Below, one piece after another: positions 27,439 to 35,432 of a stretch of DNA of 58,806 nucleotides. Source of the DNA: Paenibacillus terrae (GTDB lineage: Bacteria; Bacillota; Bacilli; Paenibacillales; Paenibacillaceae); NCBI RefSeq assembly GCF_000943545.1, contig NZ_JTHP01000039.1:1-58806 (forward strand). The letters run 5' to 3'. Position 1 is the stretch's first letter. The number at the start of each line of letters is the position of its first letter. Position numbers and translations under genes: made by a program. The notes under the pieces are model-generated. The model made no database searches. It was not told where the DNA came from and saw only the letters and a program-made list of their open reading frames with translations.

Positions 27439-28476
27439 ATGATCGTTATCGCTGGTGTCCAAACACCTGAAGAACATATCCAGGCTATTGTTGCAGTTAT
27501 TGAAAAAGAAGGTTTGCAGGCTCACGTTTCCCATGGATCGGATCGTACGATTATCGGGCTGATCGGAAGTGTAGAGCCCAAGTTGGCTGAACACCTGCGC
27601 CAAATGAAGGGCGTAGAGAATGTAGTCAAAATATCGAAGTCTTACAAATTGGCGAGCCGTGATTTTCATCCCGAAAATACCGTCATCTCTATCAAAGGTG
27701 TGAATATCGGCGGAGGCGAGCTTGTTATTATGGGTGGACCATGTGCCGTTGAGTCTGCTGCGCAGATTGACGAAATTGCTGCATTGGTTAAAGCTGCGGG
27801 CGCACAAGTTCTCCGTGGAGGTGCTTTTAAGCCGCGTACGGGTCCTTACAGCTTCCAAGGAACGGGTGTAGAAGGTTTGATCATGATGGCCGAGGCGGGC
27901 AAGAAGCATGACCTGCTGACCATCACAGAGGTTATGACACCCGAATACGTGGATATCTGTGCGGAATATGCGGATATTTTGCAAGTAGGTACACGTAACA
28001 TGCAAAATTTTGATCTGTTGCGCAAGCTGGGAACCTGCGGCAAACCAGTGCTGCTCAAACGTGGTTTCAGTTCGACTTACGATGAGTTCCTGAATGCTGC
28101 CGAGTATATTTTGGCGGGCGGTAACCCGAATGTTATGCTGTGTGAACGCGGAATCCGTACATTTGAAACTTACACCAGAAATACGCTCGACTTGTCAGCT
28201 ATTCCTGTTCTGCAACAACTGAGCCATTTGCCGGTTATTTCGGACCCGAGCCATGGCACAGGGCGTCGTGAGCTGGTTGTTCCTATGACGAAGGCTTCGG
28301 TAGCTGCCGGAGCAGATGGACTGATTATTGAAATGCACACAGATCCCGACAATTCGATGACGGGCGATGGTGTACAATCCCTGTTCCCAGATCAATTTTC
28401 AGATTTGCTGAAAGATTTGGAATTACTGGCTCCAGCTGTAGGAAAAACATTTCATACGCCCAGTACCATTTCTTAA
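27439..28476 (+). CDS. aroF: 3-deoxy-7-phosphoheptulonate synthase (DAHP synthase)
   Basis: 345 residues: an N-terminal ferredoxin-like regulatory domain (about 1-70) and a KDOPS-like barrel with MGGPCAVES, LRGGAFKPRTGPYSFQG, VGTRNMQNFDLL, LKRGFSST, DPSHGTGRR and EMHTDPDNSMTGDG. It condenses phosphoenolpyruvate and erythrose 4-phosphate, the first step of aromatic amino acid synthesis; the N-terminal domain usually mediates tyrosine feedback. AGAGAGGAAG precedes the ATG. A TATAAT at about 27384 may be its -10. No other aro gene is adjacent. Confidence 0.94.
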   Translation: MIVIAGVQTPEEHIQAIVAVIEKEGLQAHVSHGSDRTIIGLIGSVEPKLAEHLRQMKGVENVVKISKSYKLASRDFHPENTVISIKGVNIGGGELVIMGGPCAVESAAQIDEIAALVKAAGAQVLRGGAFKPRTGPYSFQGTGVEGLIMMAEAGKKHDLLTITEVMTPEYVDICAEYADILQVGTRNMQNFDLLRKLGTCGKPVLLKRGFSSTYDEFLNAAEYILAGGNPNVMLCERGIRTFETYTRNTLDLSAIPVLQQLSHLPVISDPSHGTGRRELVVPMTKASVAAGADGLIIEMHTDPDNSMTGDGVQSLFPDQFSDLLKDLELLAPAVGKTFHTPSTIS

Positions 28477-28542
28477 AACCAATACTTAACATTAATGCAT
28501 AAAAGTTTTGCCGCAACGCAGTAATTTGATTAAAATCGCCCC

Positions 28543-28567
28543 AAAAGCCCGGTGTTTCGGGCTTTTT
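28543..28567 (+). terminator. Terminator of aroF
   Basis: AAAAGCCCG/CGGGCTTTT 9-bp stem with a 6-base loop and T-run. Confidence 0.9.
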
Positions 28568-28636
28568 GTGCTATTCAAATGTTATCAAGAGCGTAAGCAT
28601 AGCTAACATTAGTTTAAAAAATACCTTACATAGCTA

Positions 28637-28666
28637 TTGACCCGTGTCATGTTTGAGATTTATAAT
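28637..28666 (+). promoter_or_regulatory. Sigma-A-type promoter of glnA
   Basis: TTGACC and TATAAT separated by 18 bases, 82 bases before glnA. Just upstream an ATGTTA...TAACAT inverted repeat with 19 bases between the arms spans about 28577-28607; it is not the 17-bp GlnR/TnrA box. Confidence 0.65.
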
Positions 28667-28747
28667 GACGACAGAAAAAAACATTCGATCATGAACATTT
28701 CAGGGTTGTATAAGACTTAATGTTCGGAAAATTGGGAGGAAGAAGAC

Positions 28748-30172
28748 ATGTCCGTTGAAAATGTATTAAAAACAATTCAGGAAAATAATATTGAGTGGGT
28801 AGATTTTCGCTTTGTAGATTTGTCCGGCCGTGCTCACCATATTTCGTTGCCAGCTTCCGAAGTAGATGAAGAAACATTTGTTAACGGTGTTGCTTTCGAC
28901 GGTTCTTCCATTCCCGGCTATCGTGGCATCGAGGAATCCGACATGGTTATGCTGCCCGATGCGGAAGCGGTTTTTATCGACCCTTTCACTCAGCATCCTA
29001 CACTGAATATTCTGTGTGACATTGCTACGCCAGACGGCGAAAAATACGACCGCGATCCTCGCGGCATTGCAAGAAAAGCAGAAGAATTCCTGAAAACTGC
29101 TGGTGTAGGTACGAAAGTTAACTTTGCACCTGAATCCGAATTTTTCATTTTTGACGAAGTGCGCTATGGAAGCAGTATGAACAGCTCCTCCTTCTTCGTA
29201 GATTCCGAAGAAGCAGCTTGGAATACGAATCGCAAGGAAGAGGGCGGCAATCTGGGCTTTAAAGTGGGAGTGAAGGGCGGATATGTGCCTGTAGCGCCAG
29301 TAGACACCCAACAAGACATCCGTAGTGAAATGTGCCGTTTGCTTGAAGAAGCAGGTCTGAGAATTGAGCGCCATCACCATGAGGTTGCTACGGCAGGCCA
29401 GGCGGAAATTAACTTCCGTTTTGATACACTCAAGAAAACAGCTGATAATCTGCTTGTTTATAAATACATTGTACACAACACAGCTCGTCAATACGGTAAA
29501 GTGGCAACATTTATGCCAAAACCACTCTTTGGAGACAACGGAAGCGGTATGCACGTTCACCAATCCATTTTCGATGGAGACACTCCTTTGTTCTACGAAA
29601 AAGGTGCTTACGCTAACCTGAGCGAACTGGCCCTTCATTACATCGGCGGTATCCTGTACCATGCACCAGCGCTGATCGCTTTGACGAACCCAAGTACGAA
29701 CTCGTTCAAGCGTCTCGTTCCAGGCTATGAAGCTCCAGTTAACCTGGTATTCTCCAAAGGTAACCGTTCTGCGGCTGTCCGTATTCCAGTAGCGGCTGTT
29801 ACGCCTAAAGGCTGTCGGATCGAGTTCCGTACGCCAGACTCCACAGCTAACCCTTACCTGGCCTTCTCTGCAATGCTGATGGCGGGTCTGGATGGCATCA
29901 AGCGCAAACTGAACCCGATCGAATTGGGATATGGTCCACTTGATACGAACATCTATGAGCTGTCTGACGCTGAAATTGGTAAAATCCGCAGTGTTCCTGC
30001 TTCGTTGGATGAGGCTTTGGACGCTCTGGAAGCTGACTACGAGTTCTTGACAGAAGGCGACGTATTTACGAAGGACTTTATTGATAACTATGTAGAGCTC
30101 AAACGTTCTGAAGCTAAATCGGTTAACATCCGTGTTCATCCGCACGAATACAGCCTGTATTTCGACTGCTAA
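28748..30172 (+). CDS. glnA: Glutamine synthetase, type I-beta
   Basis: 474 residues, cytoplasmic dodecamer subunit making glutamine from glutamate, ammonia and ATP. Conserved parts: VAFDGSSIPGY, PESEFFIFD, GQAEINFRFD, NGSGMHVHQS, NPSTNSFKRLVPGYEAPVN and the IEFRTPDSTANPYL loop. The insertion YGSSMNSSSFFVDSEEAAWN and the segment around Tyr403 (DTNIYELSD, matching the adenylylated Tyr of E. coli GlnA) place it in the I-beta branch, whereas the main Bacillus enzyme is a shorter I-alpha. It has GGGAGGAAG before the ATG and no glnR gene beside it. Confidence 0.93.
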   Translation: MSVENVLKTIQENNIEWVDFRFVDLSGRAHHISLPASEVDEETFVNGVAFDGSSIPGYRGIEESDMVMLPDAEAVFIDPFTQHPTLNILCDIATPDGEKYDRDPRGIARKAEEFLKTAGVGTKVNFAPESEFFIFDEVRYGSSMNSSSFFVDSEEAAWNTNRKEEGGNLGFKVGVKGGYVPVAPVDTQQDIRSEMCRLLEEAGLRIERHHHEVATAGQAEINFRFDTLKKTADNLLVYKYIVHNTARQYGKVATFMPKPLFGDNGSGMHVHQSIFDGDTPLFYEKGAYANLSELALHYIGGILYHAPALIALTNPSTNSFKRLVPGYEAPVNLVFSKGNRSAAVRIPVAAVTPKGCRIEFRTPDSTANPYLAFSAMLMAGLDGIKRKLNPIELGYGPLDTNIYELSDAEIGKIRSVPASLDEALDALEADYEFLTEGDVFTKDFIDNYVELKRSEAKSVNIRVHPHEYSLYFDC

Positions 30173-30247
30173 TATCAGTTAATAAATGAGCTGCATGGTT
30201 GCTCTTGAACAACAATCATTAGCTAATAAAACAAGCAGCATAGCTGC

Positions 30248-30292
30248 CTTGAATACTAACCATTTGCCTATGGGTAACGGTTAGTATTCAAG
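30248..30292. repeat. 14-bp perfect inverted repeat after glnA
   Basis: CTTGAATACTAACC (30248-30261) and GGTTAGTATTCAAG (30279-30292), 17-base loop, ending 2 bases before the terminator stem. Possible stabilising or regulatory hairpin. Confidence 0.7.
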
Positions 30293-30294
30293 AT

Positions 30295-30326
30295 AGGTCT
30301 CCGGTTTTTAAGCCGGGGACCTTTTA
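30295..30326 (+). terminator. Terminator of glnA
   Basis: AGGTCTCCGG (30295-30304) pairs with CCGGGGACCT (30313-30322), one wobble, then TTTAAT. Confidence 0.8.
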
Positions 30327-30496
30327 ATATTAAATTAAATACCACTAAGTTAAGATGTTAAATATACTTACATTCACATCTTTGTCACATCGTAAATGAA
30401 ATCGGTAACTTTTTTTAACAAGTCTTGAACGCTCTTATGATTACTGCTATCATAGCGATAATATCCGCACCAGAGTAGAGAAGGGATGGGAATTTG

Positions 30497-31585
30497 TTGA
30501 GTAAGAGAGCCTATAATTTTAATGCAGGACCAGCGGCATTGCCGCTCAAAGTGCTGGAACGTGTACAAGCTGAATTCGTAGATTTTCAGGGAACAGGTAT
30601 GTCCATTATGGAAATGTCTCACCGTGGAGCTGTGTATGAATCTGTTCATAATGAAGCGCAGGAACGTCTGTTATCTCTGCTAGGCAATCCAGAAGGCTAC
30701 AAGGTGTTATTTCTGCAAGGAGGCGCCAGTACGCAATTTGCTATGCTGCCCTTAAATTTCTTGAGCGAAGGGCAGACAGGAAGCTATATCATGACAGGAA
30801 GCTGGTCAGACAAGGCTTATAAGGAAGCCAAGCTGTTGGGCAAGGCCCACATTGTTGCATCCTCTGCTGATGAAAAGTATATGCGTCTTCCGAATGTGGA
30901 TTCTTTGGACTTGCCTGACAATACTGCTTATGTGCATATTACGTCCAACGAGACGATTGAAGGCACACAGTTCAAGCAATTTCCGGATACCGGTTCTGTG
31001 CCGTTGATTGTGGACATGTCCAGTGATATTTTTTGCAAGCCGTTTGATGCTACTCAATTCGGACTGATCTATGCTGGAGCACAAAAAAATCTGGGACCTT
31101 CCGGCGTAACAGTCGTGATCGCCCGTGAAGAACTGTTGACATCTTCACCGGACAACGTTCCTACGATGCTGCGTTACAGCACTTATGAAAAGAATAATTC
31201 TCTCTACAATACACCTCCATCCTTTGCTATATACATGGTGAATGAGGTACTGAAATGGATTCAGGAAGAAGGCGGCCTGGAAGGTATTGAACGCATCAAC
31301 CAGCAGAAAGCTGCTTTGCTCTACGACCGTATTGACAGCAGTGAAGGCTTCTACCGTGGTTGTGTAGACGTCGCTGACCGATCCATTATGAATGTGACCT
31401 TCCGCCTCGCAAATGAGGACTTGGAAAAGCAATTTATTAAGGAGTCTGAGCAGGCCGGTTTCATCGGTCTGAAGGGACATCGTAGTGTAGGAGGGCTCCG
31501 CGCTTCGATCTACAATGCTGTTCCACTGGAGAACTGTCAAGCGTTGGCCGAGTTTATGGATAGCTTTAAGCAGCGTCATAGCTGA
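30497..31585 (+). CDS. serC: Phosphoserine aminotransferase SerC
   Basis: 362 residues, starting TTG (MSKRAYNFNAGPAALP, the canonical beginning). PLP enzyme of serine biosynthesis converting 3-phosphohydroxypyruvate and glutamate. Seen: FLQGGASTQFAMLPLN, MTGSWSDKAYKEA, YAGAQKNLGPSGVTVVI with the PLP lysine, and GLKGHRSVGGLRASIYNA for phosphate binding. GGGATGGG lies 6-13 bases upstream. A second TTG one codon earlier is equally possible. Transcribed alone. Confidence 0.94.
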   Translation: MSKRAYNFNAGPAALPLKVLERVQAEFVDFQGTGMSIMEMSHRGAVYESVHNEAQERLLSLLGNPEGYKVLFLQGGASTQFAMLPLNFLSEGQTGSYIMTGSWSDKAYKEAKLLGKAHIVASSADEKYMRLPNVDSLDLPDNTAYVHITSNETIEGTQFKQFPDTGSVPLIVDMSSDIFCKPFDATQFGLIYAGAQKNLGPSGVTVVIAREELLTSSPDNVPTMLRYSTYEKNNSLYNTPPSFAIYMVNEVLKWIQEEGGLEGIERINQQKAALLYDRIDSSEGFYRGCVDVADRSIMNVTFRLANEDLEKQFIKESEQAGFIGLKGHRSVGGLRASIYNAVPLENCQALAEFMDSFKQRHS

Positions 31586-31640
31586 TTGTAACGGACATAT
31601 ATTTCGATACACGAATGTTGGAAATCGAAAAAAACAAAGT

Positions 31641-31677
31641 AAAGCCTTCCCTGAACGTGTATAGGGGAAGGCTTTTA
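31641..31677 (+). terminator. Terminator of serC
   Basis: AAAGCCTTCCC pairs with GGGAAGGCTTT (31665-31675), followed by TTAG; T-tract short. Confidence 0.75.
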
Positions 31678-31787
31678 GTGGTGTAGAGCGATTATTTTTT
31701 TGGTTTGATGTTCATATTCCACCGATTTTGTTAAAATAATAGAATGTGTACATTTTTTCAGTTCAAAAATGAAGGGAACGAAACGTG

Positions 31788-32252
31788 ATGCCATTACATA
31801 TTGTGCTTGTTGAGCCGGAAATTCCGGCTAATACAGGGAATATTGCTAGAACGTGTGCTGCTACAGGAACACATCTGCATCTGGTAAAGCCGCTGGGCTT
31901 CCGTACCGACGATGCCACGTTAAAACGTGCTGGACTTGATTACTGGTATGCGGTCCACATTGAATACCATGAATCTTTTGCTGAGGTTCAGGAGAAGTAT
32001 CAGGAAGGTCGCTTTTTTTATGCCACCACGAAAGCAAATCAGCGTTATAGTGATATTGCATTTCAGGATGGAGACTTTCTGGTATTTGGCAAAGAAACGA
32101 AGGGGCTGCCTCCCGAGCTTCTGGCTGCCAACCCGGATACATGCATCAAGATGCCTATGTCAGATAAAGTAAGATCGCTAAATTTGTCGAATTCCGCTGC
32201 AATTATCGTATATGAAGCGTTGCGACAAATGGAGTTTCCAGGTATATCGTGA
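31788..32252 (+). CDS. trmL: tRNA (cytidine(34)-2'-O)-methyltransferase TrmL
   Basis: 154 residues, SPOUT (SpoU) methyltransferase. Motifs: VEPEIPANTGNIARTCAATG (motif 1), LVFGKETKGLPPELL (motif 2) and IKMPMSDKVRSLNLSNSAAIIVYEALRQ (motif 3, trefoil knot with the SAM site). It methylates the wobble ribose of leucine tRNAs. A GTG directly before the ATG (31785) is an alternative start with slightly better spacing from GAAGGGA. Confidence 0.92.
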   Translation: MPLHIVLVEPEIPANTGNIARTCAATGTHLHLVKPLGFRTDDATLKRAGLDYWYAVHIEYHESFAEVQEKYQEGRFFYATTKANQRYSDIAFQDGDFLVFGKETKGLPPELLAANPDTCIKMPMSDKVRSLNLSNSAAIIVYEALRQMEFPGIS

Positions 32253-32515
32253 ATAATATCAAGTGAGTGGGTATAAGTGCGAACAAAGAACCAGGACCTT
32301 AGTTGCTAATCAAGCCTCGCGCCTCTGTTGTTCAGACAAACCCGACGTAGGGCTTGAAAATAAGGTTATAATCAGTAATTTGTAAAATCCTCAGAGAAAG
32401 CTAATGATAATGGACATTTCGGTCGATAAAAATATTACAGACATTCTGTGTCATACTTTGATATGGTTCATGATTTTATGAAAAAATGTAATAAAATTTC
32501 CTGTGATCAGCAGGA

Positions 32516-32522
32516 TTCGACA
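32516..32522 (-). promoter_or_regulatory. Possible Spo0A box upstream of abrB
   Basis: TGTCGAA on the minus strand, within TTTTTGTCGAATCC, 103 bases before the abrB start. Spo0A~P represses abrB through such boxes in Bacillus. Nothing else is recognised in 32253-32624. Confidence 0.45.
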
Positions 32523-32624
32523 AAAAGACAGCGAATACTACATAAAGAATAGTGTCTTTGTACCTAGTTTTTCGCAGGGAAAAAATTGCAATTCATAATG
32601 AAATAGGAGAGGTGTACGATCACG

Positions 32625-32870
32625 ATGAAACCTGCCGGTGTGGTGCGTAAAGTTGATCAACTGGGGAGAATAGTGTTGCCCAAATCACTGCGCAAAAGAT
32701 ATCAAATGAATGAGGGAGATCCTGTCGAAATTTTGGTTCAGGGTGACCATATTATTTTGGAGCGTTATCGTCCGAAATGTGTATTTTGCGGATCAGTTGA
32801 GCAAGTGAACAATTTTAAAGATCGTTATATTTGTGCTCAATGCTTGACTGAAATGACACAGTACTCCTAA
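32625..32870 (+). CDS. abrB: AbrB-family transition-state regulator
   Basis: 81 residues. The N-terminal swapped-hairpin DNA-binding domain reads MKPAGVVRKVDQLGRIVLPKSLRKRY followed by NEGDPVEILVQGDHIILERY. The C-terminal part has CVFCGS and ICAQC, a two-CxxC pattern often seen in AbrB/Abh of bacilli. It represses post-exponential genes such as antibiotics, competence and biofilm until sporulation begins. AGGAGAGG lies upstream of the ATG. A Spo0A-type box is present in the leader. Confidence 0.92.
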   Translation: MKPAGVVRKVDQLGRIVLPKSLRKRYQMNEGDPVEILVQGDHIILERYRPKCVFCGSVEQVNNFKDRYICAQCLTEMTQYS

Positions 32871-32878
32871 AATGGGGC

Positions 32879-32916
32879 AAAAGCATCACGACATTTGTTC
32901 GTGATGCTTTTTTTCT
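32879..32916 (+). terminator. Terminator of abrB
   Basis: 13-bp perfect stem (32879-32891 with 32899-32911) and a long T-run. Confidence 0.92.
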
Positions 32917-32968
32917 TATAGAGTATATGGGAGCAAGCATAGTTTACATGCTTGTAAACGATAAGCTC

Positions 32969-34036
32969 CTATTTATAGAACAAAAAATGAGTAGGGACTG
33001 GACGCAGATTGCCATCCGACGGCTTGTTCACGACCCGATCGTTCAGGATGAGTGAGGAGGAGCCTCCCCCGTCCAGATTATAAGCATTCTGAACGCCGAG
33101 ATTGTACATTTTTCCCTGTAGTTCTTCCAGTGTTGCACCTGAACCCCCGCTTTCATTGTAGCCGTCTATGACAATAATGAGCAGTTGATCATCTTTATAG
33201 TTGCCGATGGCTGTACGTGGCGCTCGTTTGGGCGATACCTTCCATTTATCCGGAATAGGCATCTTTTGGCCGCTTTGCAGTAGTACGGGAACGAAGGTAG
33301 CTCCAAAGGCAGGCTTTAGGCTGTCCAGAGCACCCTGACTGTAAAATTTGCCGCCGATGAGCTTGCCGGTGTTGCTCAATCCGACGAAGGACAAATCCTT
33401 AAAACTGGACTGAAAGCCGGTCAGGTAATGGCCGTTCATGACGGTAGTGCTTAATGGATAGCGTTTGCCGTCTCCATCCGCAAAGCCGCCTGCATTAATA
33501 CCAGCGACAGCTCCGTGTCTCAGGACAGCACGCATGGTCGTTTCGGAGCCGCCCAGTTTGTCGCTCCCCAGAGACATTTTCATAGCGGCAGGATCTTTAA
33601 GCTTGACCTTCATGGCATAGCCATGATAAATCCCTGGGTTCACCTTAAACAATTCAATAGTAATCCGGTTACTGTCTACCCGCTCATAGGGAACCCCGAG
33701 CTTGGCGGTGATGCGTCGAGTATAGATTTTTTCGGGACGCTTGGATTGAGTGGAGGCGGTTTGGACAAGCTGGTTCATCGTTTGGGTTGTTTGCTTGTAC
33801 AGTTCCGATGTTCGGCGAATAGTAGACAAGGTGTATGTTGCCGTTTGTTTGGCTTCATCGAGCTGCTTGCCTACTGATTGCGTTTGTAGAACGACCTCGG
33901 CTTTTTGCAGACCCGGGACGGTAGACCCCGAAAAACTAAATGTGGGATGAATTAACAAAACACACCCCAACAAACCGATAAAAGGAGCAAGGGCCAACAT
34001 GAAGAAACGATTTACCTGTTTTGTATCCATATTCAT
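32969..34036 (-). CDS. Phosphodiester glycosidase family protein
   Basis: 355 residues. An N-terminal membrane anchor (FFMLALAPFIGLLGCVLLI) and about 80 residues of helical linker precede a NAGPA/DUF2233 domain: VAGINAGGFADGDGKRYP, PRTAIG, LIIVIDGYNESGGSGATLEEL, NAYNLDGGGSSSLIL. Related domains remove N-acetylglucosamine from phosphodiester-linked sugars, including teichoic-type polymers; activity on the outside of the cell is likely. Its ATG overlaps the stop of the upstream coiled-coil gene (ATGA), so the two are coupled. The exact substrate is unknown. Confidence 0.85.
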   Translation of the reverse strand: MNMDTKQVNRFFMLALAPFIGLLGCVLLIHPTFSFSGSTVPGLQKAEVVLQTQSVGKQLDEAKQTATYTLSTIRRTSELYKQTTQTMNQLVQTASTQSKRPEKIYTRRITAKLGVPYERVDSNRITIELFKVNPGIYHGYAMKVKLKDPAAMKMSLGSDKLGGSETTMRAVLRHGAVAGINAGGFADGDGKRYPLSTTVMNGHYLTGFQSSFKDLSFVGLSNTGKLIGGKFYSQGALDSLKPAFGATFVPVLLQSGQKMPIPDKWKVSPKRAPRTAIGNYKDDQLLIIVIDGYNESGGSGATLEELQGKMYNLGVQNAYNLDGGGSSSLILNDRVVNKPSDGNLRPVPTHFLFYK

Positions 34037-34506
34037 TTCAGCAGGTCCATTTTTTTCTGAAGTGTATTGAGCTGCTGCTTAACTTCGTTCAGTTGGGTGT
34101 AAAGCTTATTGCTGTTGTCGGTTTTATTGTTTGCATTATCCTTGGTAAAGGTCAGCAGCTCATTGAAGGACTGCACTTTGCCCTCTAATCCGTTAACTTC
34201 CTTGGAAAGCGCAGCCAACTGTTTTTCATAGTCGGTTTTGAGCGCTTGAATCTGCTGGTTCGTATGGGTTTGCATTTCGTTCAACATTTCCTGCTTCAAA
34301 TGATTGCTGTACAGATAGGTTGCGAGAGCACCTAGTATAATAAGCAGGAACCAAAATAGCAGAAAAGCCTTTACGGGCATCCCCTTTCTTGAAGTGCCCC
34401 GCCGGGATTCGGCAGGAGGGTGTTCAGGTGAAGCTTGCATGCGATTTTTCAACTCCCGTGTAAAATCAAATTTCCAGTCTTTATTTTGCAGTTCCAATTC
34501 TATCAT
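34033..34506 (-). CDS. Single-pass membrane protein with coiled coil
   Basis: 157 residues from the ATG at 34506 (MIELELQNKDWKFDF). Residues about 45-65 (AFLLFWFLLIILGALATYLYS) form one membrane helix; the rest is a long, Gln/Lys/Leu-rich extracellular coiled coil ending LNTLQKKMDLLK. The frame is open 21 codons further, but that part overlaps an ATTTCGC/GCGAAAT hairpin and has no ribosome binding site. No family is recognised. Coupling to the glycosidase gene suggests that the two proteins interact in the envelope. Confidence 0.65.
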   Translation of the reverse strand: MIELELQNKDWKFDFTRELKNRMQASPEHPPAESRRGTSRKGMPVKAFLLFWFLLIILGALATYLYSNHLKQEMLNEMQTHTNQQIQALKTDYEKQLAALSKEVNGLEGKVQSFNELLTFTKDNANNKTDNSNKLYTQLNEVKQQLNTLQKKMDLLK

Positions 34507-34724
34507 GGGCCTATTTATTTCGCAAAAGCGAAATAGATGCATAAAATTATTTGGAAAAAGAGATTGCAACGGAAGGAAGTCCTAGGATACAATTTCCTTA
34601 AGCGATTTTCGCTTCTTATACGTTCATATTTGCGCAATTTCTACATATGCAACCCCAAATTATAGATTCATTTTCGCTAACTATGTATTTTTATGTATTT
34701 TTTGTGAAATCAGGAGGTTTAGAT

Positions 34725-35381
34725 ATGAGAAAAGTATGGCAGGTGGTCATCATAGACATCCATCCTACAAGTATGCTGGGAACAAAGCTTATTTTGGAAG
34801 ACCAGCAGGATTTGCTTGTCAGAGGGATGTCCTCCTCCGGGACGGAAGGTCTGGAATTGGCTTGCTCCATTCGGCCGGAAATCATTTTAATGGATTACAG
34901 GTTGCCTGAGGGAACAGCAGAACCGTTCCTAACACAAATACGGGCCTTGTCTCCAGACAGCCATATTGTTATTATGACGGATGAGGATAATATTACGCTG
35001 TTCCAACAGCTGATTTCGCTGGGAGCGAATGGAATGCTATCCAAACAGGCGTCACCAAGCCAGTTGATCCATCTGATCAACGGTTTGCGCGAAGGATTTG
35101 CTTCGTTACCGATGGATTGGATTCGTTGTGGAAATTGGCCTTTTATGCCGCTCATGGCTTCTGAACCTTTCGACGAATTGACACAGACCGAAATTTTCAT
35201 TATGGAGCGTATTGTGCAAGGAATTACATATGACAAAATTGCTATTGAGATCGAAGTCAGTCGGCGCTCCATTGATAATTATCTACGTAAAATTTATGCT
35301 AAATTGGGCGTGTCCAGCCGGGCGCAGGCGATTGAACGTTATGCCTTGTACGCGCGTCAAGCAAAGCAGCTGTATGCCTGA
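34725..35381 (+). CDS. NarL/LuxR-family response regulator
   Basis: 218 residues: receiver domain with IIDIHPT, phosphoacceptor ILMDYRLPEG and KQAS, then a LuxR-type helix-turn-helix (LTQTEIFIMERIVQGITYDKIAIEIEVSRRSIDNYLRKIYAKLGV). The usual acidic pair at the start of the receiver is reduced to a single Asp, so phosphorylation may be weak. AGGAGG lies 8 bases before the ATG. No sensor kinase is next to it; ComA/DegU-like regulators often work with distant kinases. Confidence 0.88.
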   Translation: MRKVWQVVIIDIHPTSMLGTKLILEDQQDLLVRGMSSSGTEGLELACSIRPEIILMDYRLPEGTAEPFLTQIRALSPDSHIVIMTDEDNITLFQQLISLGANGMLSKQASPSQLIHLINGLREGFASLPMDWIRCGNWPFMPLMASEPFDELTQTEIFIMERIVQGITYDKIAIEIEVSRRSIDNYLRKIYAKLGVSSRAQAIERYALYARQAKQLYA

Positions 35382-35432
35382 CGCGCCAACCCGGAGGTCG
35401 TGAGCCTATTTTTCAGGAGAAGGAGGATGTTC

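Noticed and set aside
28577..28607. GlnR/TnrA box upstream of glnA
   Set aside because: The ATGTTA/TAACAT arms are 19 bases apart, whereas the known box has 7 bases between TGTNA and TNACA.
28766..30145. 459-codon open frame antisense to glnA
   Set aside because: It has no ribosome site, its protein looks random (Cys/Phe/Arg-rich), and it mirrors the codon bias of the well-supported glnA gene.
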